Shown one piece after another: positions 46,658-57,169 of a DNA stretch of 64,000 nucleotides. Numbering within the stretch: position 1 is the first letter of the stretch; each line of letters begins with the position of its first letter. The notes beneath the pieces were generated by a model that did no database searches, was not told where the DNA came from, and saw only the letters and a program-made list of their open reading frames with translations. The position numbers and the translations under genes are program-made. The stretch is from Fallopia convolvulus (taxonomy: Eukaryota > Streptophyta > Magnoliopsida > Caryophyllales > Polygonaceae): positions 50,704,825 to 50,768,824 of the forward strand of contig OZ024726.1 of the NCBI GenBank assembly GCA_964016875.1, written 5' to 3'.

Positions 46658-48300
46658 TTATCTTGTTAGCCGACCTGGCAATTCTGGCTTTGACATGATA
46701 CTCTTCATTGGATAATTAGTCCTCACGATGATAGAATGACTTTCAAAATAAGGACGTAACTTTATTGAAGCCATTACCAAAGATAATACTAGTTTATCCA
46801 TGGGGGAATACATGGTTTCCGCATCGAGCAAAGTTTTACTTACGTAATAAATGGGCAATTGGTCTCCATTCTCTTCTCGGATCAAGATGGCACTTACTGC
46901 CACTTCGGTCACGACCAAGTACACGTATAACTTCTCGTCTGGCTTGGATTTGGATAGTACCTGCGGGTTAGATAAATAATTTTTCAATTCCCCAAAGGCT
47001 TTTTCATGTGCTTCCGTCCATTCAAACGACTTGTTTTTCTTCAAGATGTCGTAGAACAATTTGTTTCTATCTAAAGATCGTGATATGAATCGGTTCAACG
47101 CAGCTACTCGTTCTGTTAACCTCTGGACGTCCTTGACGCACTTTGGTGATTGTAGCTCCATTATAGCTTTGATCTGTTTTGGATTTGCCTCGATTCCTCT
47201 CTACGTCACTATGTATCCAAGGAATTTCCCTAACGTCACTCCGAAAGAGCACTTGGTTGGATTCAATTTCATCTTGTAACTTCGCAGGATCTCGAACGCA
47301 TCTTTCAGATGAGTAATGTGGTCCTCCGCCTTCAATGACTTGACTAGCATGTCGTCGATGTACACCTCCATTGTATCCCCCAGTTTTTCCTGAAACATCT
47401 TATTAACCAATCTCTGATAAGTAGCACCTGCATTTTTTAACCCGAAAGGCATAACTTTGTAACAATAAGTTCCCTGATTGGTTACGAATGCAATTTTTTC
47501 TTGATCGTCAGGGTGCATCATTATTTGATGATATCCACTAAATGCATCCATGAAAGTCAAAAGTTCATGCCCTGCTATCGCATCCACCATTGCATCAATA
47601 TGAGGCAAGGGGAACGAGTCTTTGGGGCATGCTTTGTTTAAATCGGTAAAGTCTATGCAAATGCGCCATTTACCATTTTTCTTTTTAACGACAACCACGT
47701 TCGCAAGCCAATCAGGGTATTTTACTTCTCTAATTTTTCCAGATACAAGTAAGGATTTTACCTCATCGTTGATTACCTGATTTCGTTCGAGAGCGAACTT
47801 ACGCCTTTTCTGTTTCACTGGCAGCACCTTCTTGTTGACATTTAAGGCGTGGGTAATCACGTCGGGATCAATGCCCACCATATCCTCGTTTGACCAAGTA
47901 AAACAATCACTGTAGGACAGTAGAATTTCCACCATTTGCTCACGTAAAGTTGGTTCCAGGTCTGCTCCTATTTTGATTTTCTTGGATGGTTCTAGTGGAT
48001 CAAGAGCCACTTCTTCGAGTTCTTGCGTCTCCGGCTTTACATAGTAGGTGGTTGTTCTACAGCCCTTTAATTGCTAATCTGACGTCTTCCTCCCTGCTTC
48101 AAGCTGTAAGTTCTTGGAAGTCGTTGCTTTCATTGTTATGGTATAGCACTCCCTTGCTAATTTCTGTTCTCCCTTAATATCTTGAACTCTCCATGGTGTC
48201 GGGAACTTCACGCATTGGTGATAGGTAGAGGGGATAGCCCTCATCCCGTGTATCCACGACCTGCCCAAAATAACATTAAAAGGTGAAGGGCAATCAAGTA
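46658..48300 (-). pseudogene. Tat pol: reverse transcriptase and first RNase H
   Basis: 48010-47201 holds the reverse transcriptase: CIDFTDLNKACPKDSFPLPH, FMDAFSGYHQI, VMPFGLKNAGATYQRL and the catalytic YIDDMLVKS. A stop near 47200 separates it from 47161-46658, the RNase H (KSFEWTEAHEKAF, PDEKLYVYLVVTEVAVSAIL, PIYYVSKTLLDAE). In the RNase H the first catalytic Asp position reads VVTE instead of the usual xSxx, so it may be inactive. A further stop lies near 48074 in the linker. Confidence 0.9.
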
Positions 48301-49608
48301 CTTAGAATTTTACCTGATAGTTAACTCCTCCTGCGACGGTGGGTAAGGATATCTCCCCTAATTTGTTGCGTGATTCCCCACTGAAGCCTACTAAAGTCGT
48401 TGACTTCTTGACAATATCATCCATCCCGAAACCTAAGCTGTACAAGGCATCCAACATGAGTAAATTAGTGGAGCTTCCATTATCAACTAGGATTCTTTTG
48501 ACAAGGAAATTGGCTATCGTTAAAGAAATTATTAAGCAGTCATGATGAACTTCCTCTTCTTCGACATCGACGGAGGTGATTGGCATCATGGCAAGACTTG
48601 TTCGTGAAGGAGCTTTAGGGCACTCTCTTCTTGTATCCCTCGCGATCCTTTTGGCTGTGGAATGCGTTATACCGCAAATTTCTGACCCCCCTGTGATAAC
48701 ATTGATTACTCCGGTGTGCTTCGGTGGGGGCGGCAGACTAGCTTTCTCTCTGTTGCGCTCCAGCTGCTCCTTCGCTTTTTCTGATATTAATTCTCTGAGG
48801 TGCCCCCTTCGTAATAACTCGCTCACCTCCTTTCGCAACGCGATGCACTCGTCGGTCCGGTGCCCATGATCAAAGTGGAAATCACACCATCTAGACTTGT
48901 CTTTTTGATGTGAGGGCACGTTACTCTTTCGAGGCCACTTAACAGTATCCCCCATAGTGTTGAGGGTTCGGACTACCTCGGTTGCATCCACGCAGAAATT
49001 GTAGTGAGAGAGTTTTGGAGGCAGTCTGGGATTCTCGTATCTTTCACCTTGCCTGGCTATCGATGCATTGACGGTTGTCTTGGTATGAGGTGCGGTAGGG
49101 TACGGGGCGTATCTTGGTTCTCGCCTTCCCTGTCTCTGGTCGGGCCGATGAGGGTTGATTGCTTTTTCGACGAAGAGGTCATCTTCCTCTAATCGAACAT
49201 GGGCTAACGCTTTTACTTGCACTTCATCAAAATTTGAACAAGGGTATTTAGTTAATTCACGATATAGCTCGGGATTACACACCGATATGCCTCTTCGGAA
49301 TGCCTCCACAGTTGTAGCGGCATCACATCCTTCAATGGTCACCAGTTCCTCGTTATAGCGGTTGAGGAAAGCTTTCAGAGATTCACCCGGTTTCTAGACC
49401 AAGCGGTATAAATCACTTGATCGTTTCTTAGCATGTCGACTGTTTGCGAACCTGATCCTGAACTTGTCAATTAACTCGGAAAAAGATGAGATACTCCCAA
49501 GAGGTAAGTGCGAATGCCAATTGTGTAACACCCCAAAGATTTATAAGGGATTGTGGTGCTACCCATGTCAACAAGAGCTCTTCCTTTTCTGAGTTCGAGT
49601 GAGGTAAA

Positions 49609-49683
49609 AGAACTCAGAAGTTAAGCGTGCAAGGGCGAGAGTATTCCCAGGATGGGTGACCTTCTGGGAAGTCCTCGTGTTGG
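49609..49683 (+). ncRNA. 5S rRNA-like domain of Cassandra LTR 1
   Basis: The segment matches the 3' two thirds of plant 5S rRNA, including the internal polymerase III control region (AAGTTAAGCGTGC, GGATGGGTGACC). Several substitutions (for example AACTCAGAAG for AACTCCGAAG) separate it from genomic 5S genes. In Cassandra this region can drive polymerase III transcription. Confidence 0.85.
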
Positions 49684-49921
49684 CATTGGATAGCGCTTCT
49701 AAGGCCTCGGGCCTTACTAATGGTATCAGAGCCGACTCTGGTTTACGAGTTGACCTTAGTCCGGTGGACGGTCACTCAACCCAGAGGGCGGTGCTTGGGC
49801 CTTGACGAGGACGTCAACTGTTTAAGTGGGGGAGATTGTAACACCCCAAAGATTTATGAGGGATTGTGGTGCTACCCATGTCAACAAGAGTTCTTCCTTT
49901 TCTGAGTTCGAGGGAGGACAA

Positions 49922-49996
49922 AGAACTCCGAAGTTAAGCGTGCAAAGGCGAGAGTATTCCCAGGATGGGTGACCTCCTGGGAAGTCCTCGTGTTGG
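49922..49996 (+). ncRNA. 5S rRNA-like domain of Cassandra LTR 2
   Basis: Second copy of the 5S-like region, closer to the canonical 5S sequence than LTR 1 at AACTCCGAAG and GACCTCCTGGG. Confidence 0.85.
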
Positions 49997-50952
49997 CATT
50001 GGATAGCGCTTCTAAGGCCTCGAGCCTTACAAATTGAGTGCGGGGCCGGATAACGTGTTCCCGAACCAACGACACATAATAATCTCCTTCATGTCAAAAG
50101 GGACTGTGCTAATATTCATAGCCTGTTTGAATGCGGCTATATGTTGATCGAGATCTTTTACCCCTTCGTACTTAGGTACGTCGGGGACATGATATTTCTG
50201 GGAGATATCAACTCACGCGATAGCGGGAACGAAGGGAGAATCGGTGTAACCGTCTCTCCTTTCCATCGCTATCGGTTGAGGTGCCCCTAGGCCCTGAGTG
50301 ATTCGGTCCTCCAAAGCTCGAAGGCGTTCCCGTAATTGAGAAACCTTAGTATCTTCCCGGATCGCCCTTAAGGAATTACCATTTACCTGATACCCGATTA
50401 CTGGTCTGACGACATCGGGTGTCACGAGACTTGGATCGTCCATATCTAATCGTCTAGCGACTCCTTCCACCACATCGGTTCCTCGGGGACGGGTTGGAGC
50501 TGATTGTACCTGGGATCAAAGCAGATTGCGTTCATTAGTTAAAGTTTCAATTTGCTTCTCATATACCTCGGTAAATTTGGCATTAGCCTCTTTCTGGCTT
50601 TCTAGGTCTTTTTGGAGAGCAATCATTGTCGACCGGAGTTAGATGATGACATCGGCATCGCCTCCCCCAACTCCTCGTTGCTCAGAAGTACCGGGATTGC
50701 CATTGGTGTTTCCGGAACCTTGCTCAATTCCATCCACATTCCCAACTCCATCTATGTTTCCAGTACCGTCTACGTTTCCAGTACCGTCTACGTTTCCAGC
50801 GCCTTGATTGTTTGTTTCCTCGTTGACCTCATGGTTGTCGAGATATCCTACGTGACTGTAAGTAGTTTGGATTCCCTCCATTTGACGGATTTTGCAGTTG
50901 CTTTAGCGTGACTTTGTTTTTTTTTTCCTAGGGCCCCACGGTGGGCGCCAAT

Positions 50953-51498
50953 TGTTTTGGGCAGGATAATCGCACTAACGTGTTACCTGCTATAATATGG
51001 GAAATCCTAACCAAAAACAATTGCAACACGTTATGAACTATGGACAAGATGTAGAATTAAGTAAAGAATATAAGAAATAAGAGCAAGTAAGTTGTAATGT
51101 GTAGATTATGATCGTAGCGGTAGATGAATCTTTTGGAAATACAGATGAACACTTGAGTGGAAGAGAACGAATGAGCAAAAATGGATTAAGCTTGGAAATT
51201 GACTTCGGGTATGATTGTCGATCCTCCCCTTCACCTCTGCTTCGTTCTGGTTTTATAGCTCTCCTTCTCTTCAAACCGTTGGTGGAGCGTTTTTGCGTAT
51301 CTCAGGAATCTCGCCACTAACATTAATGACATAGCCGTTGAGGAGGTTGTTTCTGCGATCTCCCCGAGCCGAGATTTCCGCCATATCTTCTTTACCTTCA
51401 TTACTTGACCTATCCTTTGGTTCTTTTTCGCTAATGGCTCGTGCCAATTTCTTTGGGCTCGTCGTGTCTTTTTGGGCTAAGTTTCAGTGGTCCCAACA
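50953..51498 (-). repeat. Ty3-gypsy 5' LTR
   Basis: 546-bp LTR, partner of 41603-42149, beside the primer-binding-site-like sequence on its inner side. Confidence 0.9.
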
Positions 51499-51503
51499 AC
51501 CAT

Positions 51504-51953
51504 CAAATTAGACTTGCATAAAAATCAGAGTAACTCTTTTTAACTGCAAAATATTTTCTATTATTTTATACATTATTTTCTACTGTATCATTTTAACATA
51601 TAAGGAAAAAACATGAGAGATAGAGAAGATGTAGTTATTGTAAACAGAAAGCGAATCAGAAACAAGTAAAGTTCAATAGATCCGACCGATCTCAAGACAT
51701 TCAAACCAGCATGAAAGAACGACAATAAAAGACACAAGGTTTAGTGATCCGGTTCGAGTATAAAACTCTACATTCGGATGATTTTAAAGGAGGAGACCCA
51801 GCTCAAATATGCACTAAGATCAAAGCCCATGACATTCCTGTACAAGGCAAGAAGCAAACCTATAAATACAATTGAACCAATCGTGACCTATAACCGTACA
51901 AAACTATACTAACGAACCTTATACAAATGAACATTGACATAGGAGGATTATAT
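51504..51953. other. Intergenic DNA, no gene recognised
   Basis: About 450 bases between the gypsy element and the next DNA element. I see no open frame of interest or repeat boundary. Confidence 0.4.
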
Positions 51954-52457
51954 ATTACAAGTACTAGTGGCGTAGCCAGGAATTTGACCTAGTGAGGGCT
52001 AAATTTCCCTAGGTTAAATTCGTGACTATAGAAAAAAAATCCTAGGTAGAATCGATAGAGGTCACAGATCATTTTATTTTGTTTTATTTATTCATTTTTC
52101 CTAGTCAATTATATATAATATAAAACTGTAGAGTTATAGTAAAATGAATTATTAAAGGTTTGAGCATGGGTCAATTCAAACCCAAATATTAAACAGAACC
52201 GACTAACCCAAACCAAAATCGATATTGCTTCGGTTTTGGTTTGAATTTTACAAATTTCAATTTCGGTTCGGTTCGAATTTTCCAAAAAAGATAACATTTT
52301 ATCTGTCTTAAACCAATAAAACTGAAATTAAATTAAACTAATCTAAATATGCTCAACTCAATTATTATTTTTTTATTTTTAAAAACTGATTTTTTTTAAA
52401 TCTGAGTGGGGGCTACAGCCCCCGCTGGTCCTAAGGTGGCTCCGCCCCTCATTACAA
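51954..52457. mobile_element. Small DNA element with GGCGTAGCCAGG / GGCTCCGCC ends
   Basis: ATTACAA is present at 51954-51960 and 52451-52457. Between them, a 490-bp sequence carries TAGTGGCGTAGCCAGG near the left end and GTGGCTCCGCCCCTC at the right end, inverted and imperfectly matching. GGGGGCTACAGCCCCC lies near the right end. Such ends are common in short non-autonomous plant DNA elements; the superfamily cannot be fixed (7-8-bp duplication suggests hAT). Confidence 0.5.
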
Positions 52458-52467
52458 CAGTTATGAA

Positions 52468-53376
52468 TGATGAAACCCGAAATAAACCGATGCTAAAGAC
52501 AAGAAACGAGATTATATATTCAACAAGACAAACCCTTGCTTTTATTAATGATATCCAAACGAGGTTACAACAGCAAGATTCTGCCCAAGATCTCCTTTTA
52601 AAAGATTCGAGGTCTCTGCCTAACGAGGTTCGAGACCTCTTTGTTACAACGAGATTACCGCTTACAAACTACTAGCTAGATCTTTTTCTATTACAAGCTT
52701 TGAGAATTGCTATCTATTTAGCGAGGCCAGAATCTCATTGACTATGGTGGGATTGTAGATTGCAAAGCGGCTTGCAGGATCTTTTGGGACTTGAGATTTC
52801 TTTGAGCGACTTGAAGTCTTTTTATTGATCTTCTCTTGATTGTAGTGTAGTCTTTACGATGATTCCACACGTCGATCTTAAACAAGCAAGATAGTTCTGG
52901 AGTTAGAGATGTTTTCGACCCTTGCAACCTTCGGGGTTCTCCTCTATTTATAGACGTTTGAGGAGCATGGCTTTTATCAATGTCCGATGTGGGACGTTCG
53001 GGATACGACCATATGATTGGTCGAGAGAGGGGTGGCCGATTATTGGTTGAGAATAAGGTGGATTTTGAATGGTTGGGCAGGGCGGGTGTGTCGACTTTTG
53101 AGTATGCGAGGTTCGTCCTTGTTGCTTCTGGAAGCGCACTATCCGACATATATCTATATTTTGAGGGGTTGCGGCGTTTCGACCTCGTTCCCGTGGGAAA
53201 CACGCGATGTTCGGTTTTCGCCCTTCCTCTGACTTGGGACTAGCTTGATTGGGTATCTCGCTTTTTTGGATGGGTAAGGAAAAAACCCTCGGGGAACGCC
53301 TTCGAATTTTGCCTTTATTACTTTTACCTTTCTATCTGTGCCTAATGTTCACACCTCGTTATTTCGTGCACCATCA
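52468..53376 (-). repeat. Complete LTR of the deleted Tat-type element
   Basis: 909 bp with TGATG...CATCA ends. Its last 344 bp are repeated at 56357-56700, and its last ~200 bp a third time at 59818-60017 within the LINE-flanking duplication. Confidence 0.75.
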
Positions 53377-54337
53377 CAACCCCATGGCTTTTGGTCGGCG
53401 ATCCGAGGGTCGCAAGGCATACATGCGCGATGTTTGTGATTTCTTAGCCTCCTTCTTGCGAGGCCTGCCGAAAACTCCCATAGGCGGGATGCGGGGTCTA
53501 GGTTGGGAATTTCTCTTTTGTCGAGATTCGGGGTTTAGGTTAATGAGGCTCGAGGTTTTTTTAACCTCCAATGGGGTCATTCAACCTTAACAATTTTCTA
53601 GAAGTTTTTTCTTTCTTTCTGTTGTTGCGCGCTGGCGGGCCTTGGGCCTTCTTCCCTCTTTTCATTAATGGGCCTTCGAGGGAGTTAGGACCATTAAGGC
53701 GCTAGAAGGAGAGGAAAGACCCAATACACTCTTTATAAATGACATGCGTACCCCTTTATCTCTCCTTCTCGTTTCATCTTCTTCACCAAGAAAACTCTCC
53801 CTCTGCGACCTTTTGGTTTCCGGCAACCAAGGACATGCGACACCCCCGATCAAGATCCGCAACCGCCCTTTCTATAGTGACTTTCGATAAGTAAGTACCA
53901 TTTCTTTCTTTTGCCTGCGTTTTTGGTGCTTTTAATTTCTTTTCCTTCTTTCGCCCTAGGCGGAGGCGGTAGTTTTTTCCGAGTTCCGCGTCGGCGTCAC
54001 GGCGGCGAAAAGGGGGGAGTGGGGATGGGCCCTAGGGGGTCCGGTGATGCGCTCGACCTTTCCAGCGCTTGCCCAACAGTTGAGTTCATCGCCCCCGATT
54101 TTTGAATTTTGAACACTCATAGTCGCGGGATGATGCGTCATCTGTCCCTTCGATCTTCTGGAATCTGTTGTTTGGCATGCAACTCTGTTTGTTCCCCTTC
54201 ACATTCTTCCTAGGCGGTCTATCCATCAGAATAGCCCTAGGGTCGCGATTATCCTACGCCACCATGCCACGCTTTTTGGTCTACTCCTTCCTTAAGACTT
54301 TTCTCTTTTTTTTTTCTTTTTCAAGTGTTCGCCTCTC

Positions 54338-56353
54338 ATGACTTGGACTTCGTATTTCATGCCTAGAGGCACTTCTTCGAGCCCTCCACCAGGCTTTGTG
54401 TTCAACCTTTGGGAGAAGTATTACAAGGAACCTTCCCAAACTATAGTGACTAGCAAGACTAGCTATTCTCAGAACTCGAGGTCCCCTTCACTTGTTTTCA
54501 GCGATCCTTCGCCCATCGCTTCTGAATTTTCTATTGCCTTGCGTTTTTCCCGAGTGTGCACGCCCTCAAGGGCTGAGATGGCCTCGTCCTCGATTTCAGA
54601 CGAAGTACCTGTTGGCTCCGACGTGCGATCATCAGACTCCAACAAGCAACCAAGCTTTTATCCGCGGTATATTACCGATTGCGTGTCCCTTGTCCCGCTA
54701 GTCATCGAGGATAGGATCCCGATGACCCTGAACCCGACGGTTGGGCTATTTCTGGATGAGGGGGCTCCGACCGTTCTGACCAGAGCGATACTTGCGGACA
54801 TCGCCTCTGACTTTCCCTGGCATGAGGGAGTTGAGTTGGCGCTCCCCGAGGGGGAAGGTTGCTCATTAGCGGCATGCGATAATTGCGTGCTCGTCCACCT
54901 GCACAGCCTTCAAGTCGGCTTCCGACTGCCGCTCGCCCAACACATAGTTGATTATTTATGGGTGATAAACGTCTGCCCTACGCAATTTTTCCCCAACGCG
55001 TGGAGGCATATGTGCGCGTACACCATTCGGAGCTACGAAAACGGGGAAGGACCTGATGTCGACACCATGACGGGTTTGTTTTTGGCGAGGCGCGAGCAAA
55101 AGTCGTGCCTTGTGAACCTCAGTATGCCCAAGCTAAAGATTACCACCACTCTTTCGAACGTCGGAGAGTGGAAGGACAAGTGGTTCTTGGTTCGCGACCA
55201 CTCTGGGAGGTATATCAACTTCCCCTCGGCGACGTGTAACTTCCAACGGCCCGAGAAGTCGTAGGCGGAAGAAGTCGCCAAAGCCAAGAAACGATTTGCA
55301 ACGCCGGCTGTGGCACCCCACAAATTGTACTTGGCCCAAGACCGCCTTGAGCATGCGGGATTGAGTCTCCCCTTCCCGAACCGCGAGGGTGCAGAGGGTA
55401 TTTGCTTGCTTGTGCTTTCTTGGTTTTATTTTGCTTTTTGTTTAATCGTCGCACCTCGAATTTAGATTACATGCGACGATCTCGAGCCTTGCTCGGACCG
55501 CGCATTTTGAACTTAGATTGTTTGCGACGATCCGAGCCTCGCTCGGACCGCGTATTTTGAACTTAGATTGTTTGCGACGATCCGAGCCTCACTCGGACCG
55601 CGCATTTTGAACTTTGATTGTTTGCGACGATCCGAGCCTCGCTCAGATCGTGCATTTTGAACTTAGATTGTTTGCGACGATCCGAGCCTCGTTCGGGCCA
55701 TGCATTTTGAACTTAGATTGTTTGCGATGATTCGAGACTCGCTCGGACCGCGCATTTTGAACTTAGATTGTTTGCGACGATCTGAGCCTCGCTCGGAACG
55801 AACATTTTGAACTTAGATCATTTGTCGCCTTATTCCCTTTTCTCTTACTGACCCCCTTGCTTTTTCCTTTTTGAGTGACTCTCCTAGAGGATTTGGCTCA
55901 GAGGATGAAGAAGAAGACACATGCGGGCCCTTCTGTGCAAGGTTCTGGGACCTCGAAGATCCTAGCACATGCGAAGGTCCTAGAGGGGGGAACCACTGTC
56001 GCTCCTCCGAAGGGGAACGTCGTGAAGACGTCCTCTAAGGCCCCTCAGGGGCACGGTGACAAGGCTGGCTCCAAACGAAAGGATCTGGGCCAGTCTCCAA
56101 AGGGGGAGAAGAAAAAACATAAGGGGGACGACAAACATGGTCGGGAAGAGAGGGAGCTCGCTCTGAGCTCCAAGCTCGAGGGGGTACCGCCCATGGAGAT
56201 GGCCTCGCCCACCACACGGTTTCATTGCCCTGGGCCATCCTGGAGTTCGCTCAAGAGCTGGCAGAGGGATGATTTCCGGGAGGAGATTGACTGGGCGAAC
56301 GGTCTCTCCGAACAAGAACTTATCAAGGAGACCCTCTGCTACTCAGCGATGGT
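54338..56353 (+). pseudogene. Antisense gene of the deleted Tat-type element (PF04195-like)
   Basis: The 308-residue frame 54338-55264 contains VLVHLHSLQVGFRLPLAQHI, WVINVCPTQFFPNAWRHM and WKDKWFLVRDHSG. These align by eye with the antisense gene product at 42366. The first ATG or one at 54580 (MASSSISDEV) may be the start. A TAG at 55261-55263 interrupts an otherwise continuing frame (AEEVAKAKKRFATPAVAPHK), so it is probably a nonsense mutation. The exon then runs to about 55401, an intron with a minisatellite follows, and the frame resumes at about 55886 (EDLAQRMKKKTHAGPSVQ) with a Lys-rich segment. Its 3' end is deleted and fused to LTR sequence near 56357. Confidence 0.65.
55470..55826 (+). 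repeat. 50-bp minisatellite in the antisense-gene intron
   Basis: About seven head-to-tail 50-bp units (starts at 55524, 55574, 55624, 55674, 55724, 55774; degenerate flanking copies) each read GCGACGATCCGAGCCTCGCT then CGGACCGCGCATTTTGAACT then TAGATTGTTT. Each contains the inverted repeat CCGAGC-CTC-GCTCGG. There are no spacers between units. It lies in the intron between about 55402 and 55885. Confidence 0.9.
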
Positions 56354-56500
56354 GAGTGGCAGATTATTGGTTGAGAATAAGGTGGCTTTTGAATGGTTGG
56401 GCAAGGTGGGTGTGTCAGCTTTTGAGTATGTGAGGTTCGTCCTCGTTGCTTCTAGAAGCGCACTGTCCGACAGATATCTATATTCTGAGGGTTTGCGACG

Positions 56501-57169
56501 TTTCGACCTCGTTCCCGTGGGAAACACGCGATGTTCGGTCTTCGCCCTTCCTCCGACTTGGGACTAGCCTGATTGGGTATCTCGCTTTTTTGGATGGGTA
56601 CGGAAAAAACCCTCGGAGAACGCCTTCGAATTCTGCATTTATTACTTTTACCTCGTTATTTGTGCCTATTGTTCATAACTCGTTATTTCGCGCACCATCA
56701 ATGAACTTATGATTTATGAAGCAAATTAATCCATTATATCTTATTATATAATCCATTTAAACGAACAATTCACCAAAAAAAAGTTTGTTTGGTTTAAAAA
56801 ATTTGAAAGATAGAAACACATCTTTTATTAAATTTTATATAAAATTGTAATAATTTAGAAAAACGAGTTTAATAGGCGACTTAAAATAAATAATTGTGTA
56901 ACAGATAGTTTAGTGTAAAATGAAATATTTTAGGGGTGATTTTATGCAAATTCTTTTATATATTATGACATGTTTTCCAGATTAGATTTCTCACCACTAA
57001 TTAGAGCTATCAAAAGCCGACCCGGCCCACGAACCCTATCCGAATCGTTCGATAATTTTAGGACAAAGACCCAAAAATTTCAACCCAAAAGCTGAAATAA
57101 ACAGAACTCGATAGACCCGAAACCCGTTGAGTTGACCCTATTTGTTAATTTTTAGAATATATAATATAT
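56501..57169. repeat. Left copy of a ~668-bp direct repeat flanking a LINE
   Basis: Begins TTTCGACCTCGTTCCCGTGG inside the truncated LTR, crosses the LTR end and its ATGAA duplication, and continues 465 bp into flanking DNA. The right copy is 59818-60485, about 97% identical by eye. Confidence 0.85.

Larger units (their letters stand above)
49519..50036 (+). mobile_element. Cassandra TRIM retrotransposon
   Basis: Two 195-bp LTRs (49524-49718 and 49837-50031) start TGTAACACCCC. They flank 118 bp that begin with the tRNA-iMet primer site TGGTATCAGAGCC and end in GTGGGGGAGAT. The 5-bp duplication AATTG is present on both sides (49519-49523, 50032-50036). Each LTR contains a 5S rRNA-like stretch (GAAGTTAAGCGTGC, AGGATGGGTGACC, TGGGAAGTCCTCGTG), the hallmark of Cassandra. 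It encodes no protein and landed in the gag of the Tat element. Confidence 0.95.
48302..50881 (-). pseudogene. Tat gag and protease, interrupted by Cassandra
   Basis: The frame 50881-50639 begins MEGIQTTYSHVGYLDNHEV and carries a six-residue repeat GNVDGT (18-bp units, about 50757-50800). The gag core is readable around 49450-49200 (FANSRHAKKRSSDLYRLV then a stop, then ELVTIEGCDAATTVEAFRRG). It continues in the 346-residue frame 49342-48302 with a CDFHFDHGHRTDEC zinc-binding segment and the protease motif ILVDNGSSTNLL. Stops, frame breaks and the Cassandra insertion at 49524-50031 destroy it. Confidence 0.85.
41598..51503 (-). mobile_element. Tat-lineage Ty3-gypsy retrotransposon
   Basis: LTRs of 547 and 546 bp (41603-42149, 50953-51498; TGTTTTGGGC...CCCAACA) are about 97-98% alike by eye. 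They are flanked by GCCAT/ACCAT (one mismatch in 5). Beside the right (5') LTR the minus strand reads TTGGCGCCCACCGTGGGGC, a primer-binding-site-like sequence. A G-rich tract TTTTTGAGGGGGTAT abuts the 3' LTR. Gag, protease, RT, RNase H, a second RNase H, and integrase follow in that order. The order RT-RH-second RH-integrase and an antisense gene near the 3' LTR mark the Tat group. Several nonsense codons and a Cassandra insertion in gag make it defective. Confidence 0.9.
52463..56705 (-). mobile_element. Deleted Ty3-gypsy (Tat-type) element keeping LTRs and the antisense gene
   Basis: The 5-bp duplication ATGAA at 52463-52467 and 56701-56705 frames the element. The left LTR is complete (52468-53376, 909 bp, TGATG...CATCA). 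The right LTR keeps only its last 344 bp (56357-56700). Between them is an antisense gene like that of the 41.6-51.5 kb element, implying minus orientation with the left LTR as 3' LTR. Primer site, gag and pol are gone, together with 565 bp of the right LTR: one deletion running from the antisense gene into the LTR explains this. Confidence 0.75.

Noticed and set aside
49609..49996. Genuine 5S rRNA genes
   Set aside because: The two 5S-like pieces are incomplete, diverged, and lie inside the LTRs of a Cassandra element with target duplications.
55470..55826. CRISPR-like array
   Set aside because: The 50-bp units are contiguous without unique spacers, in a plant nuclear context.
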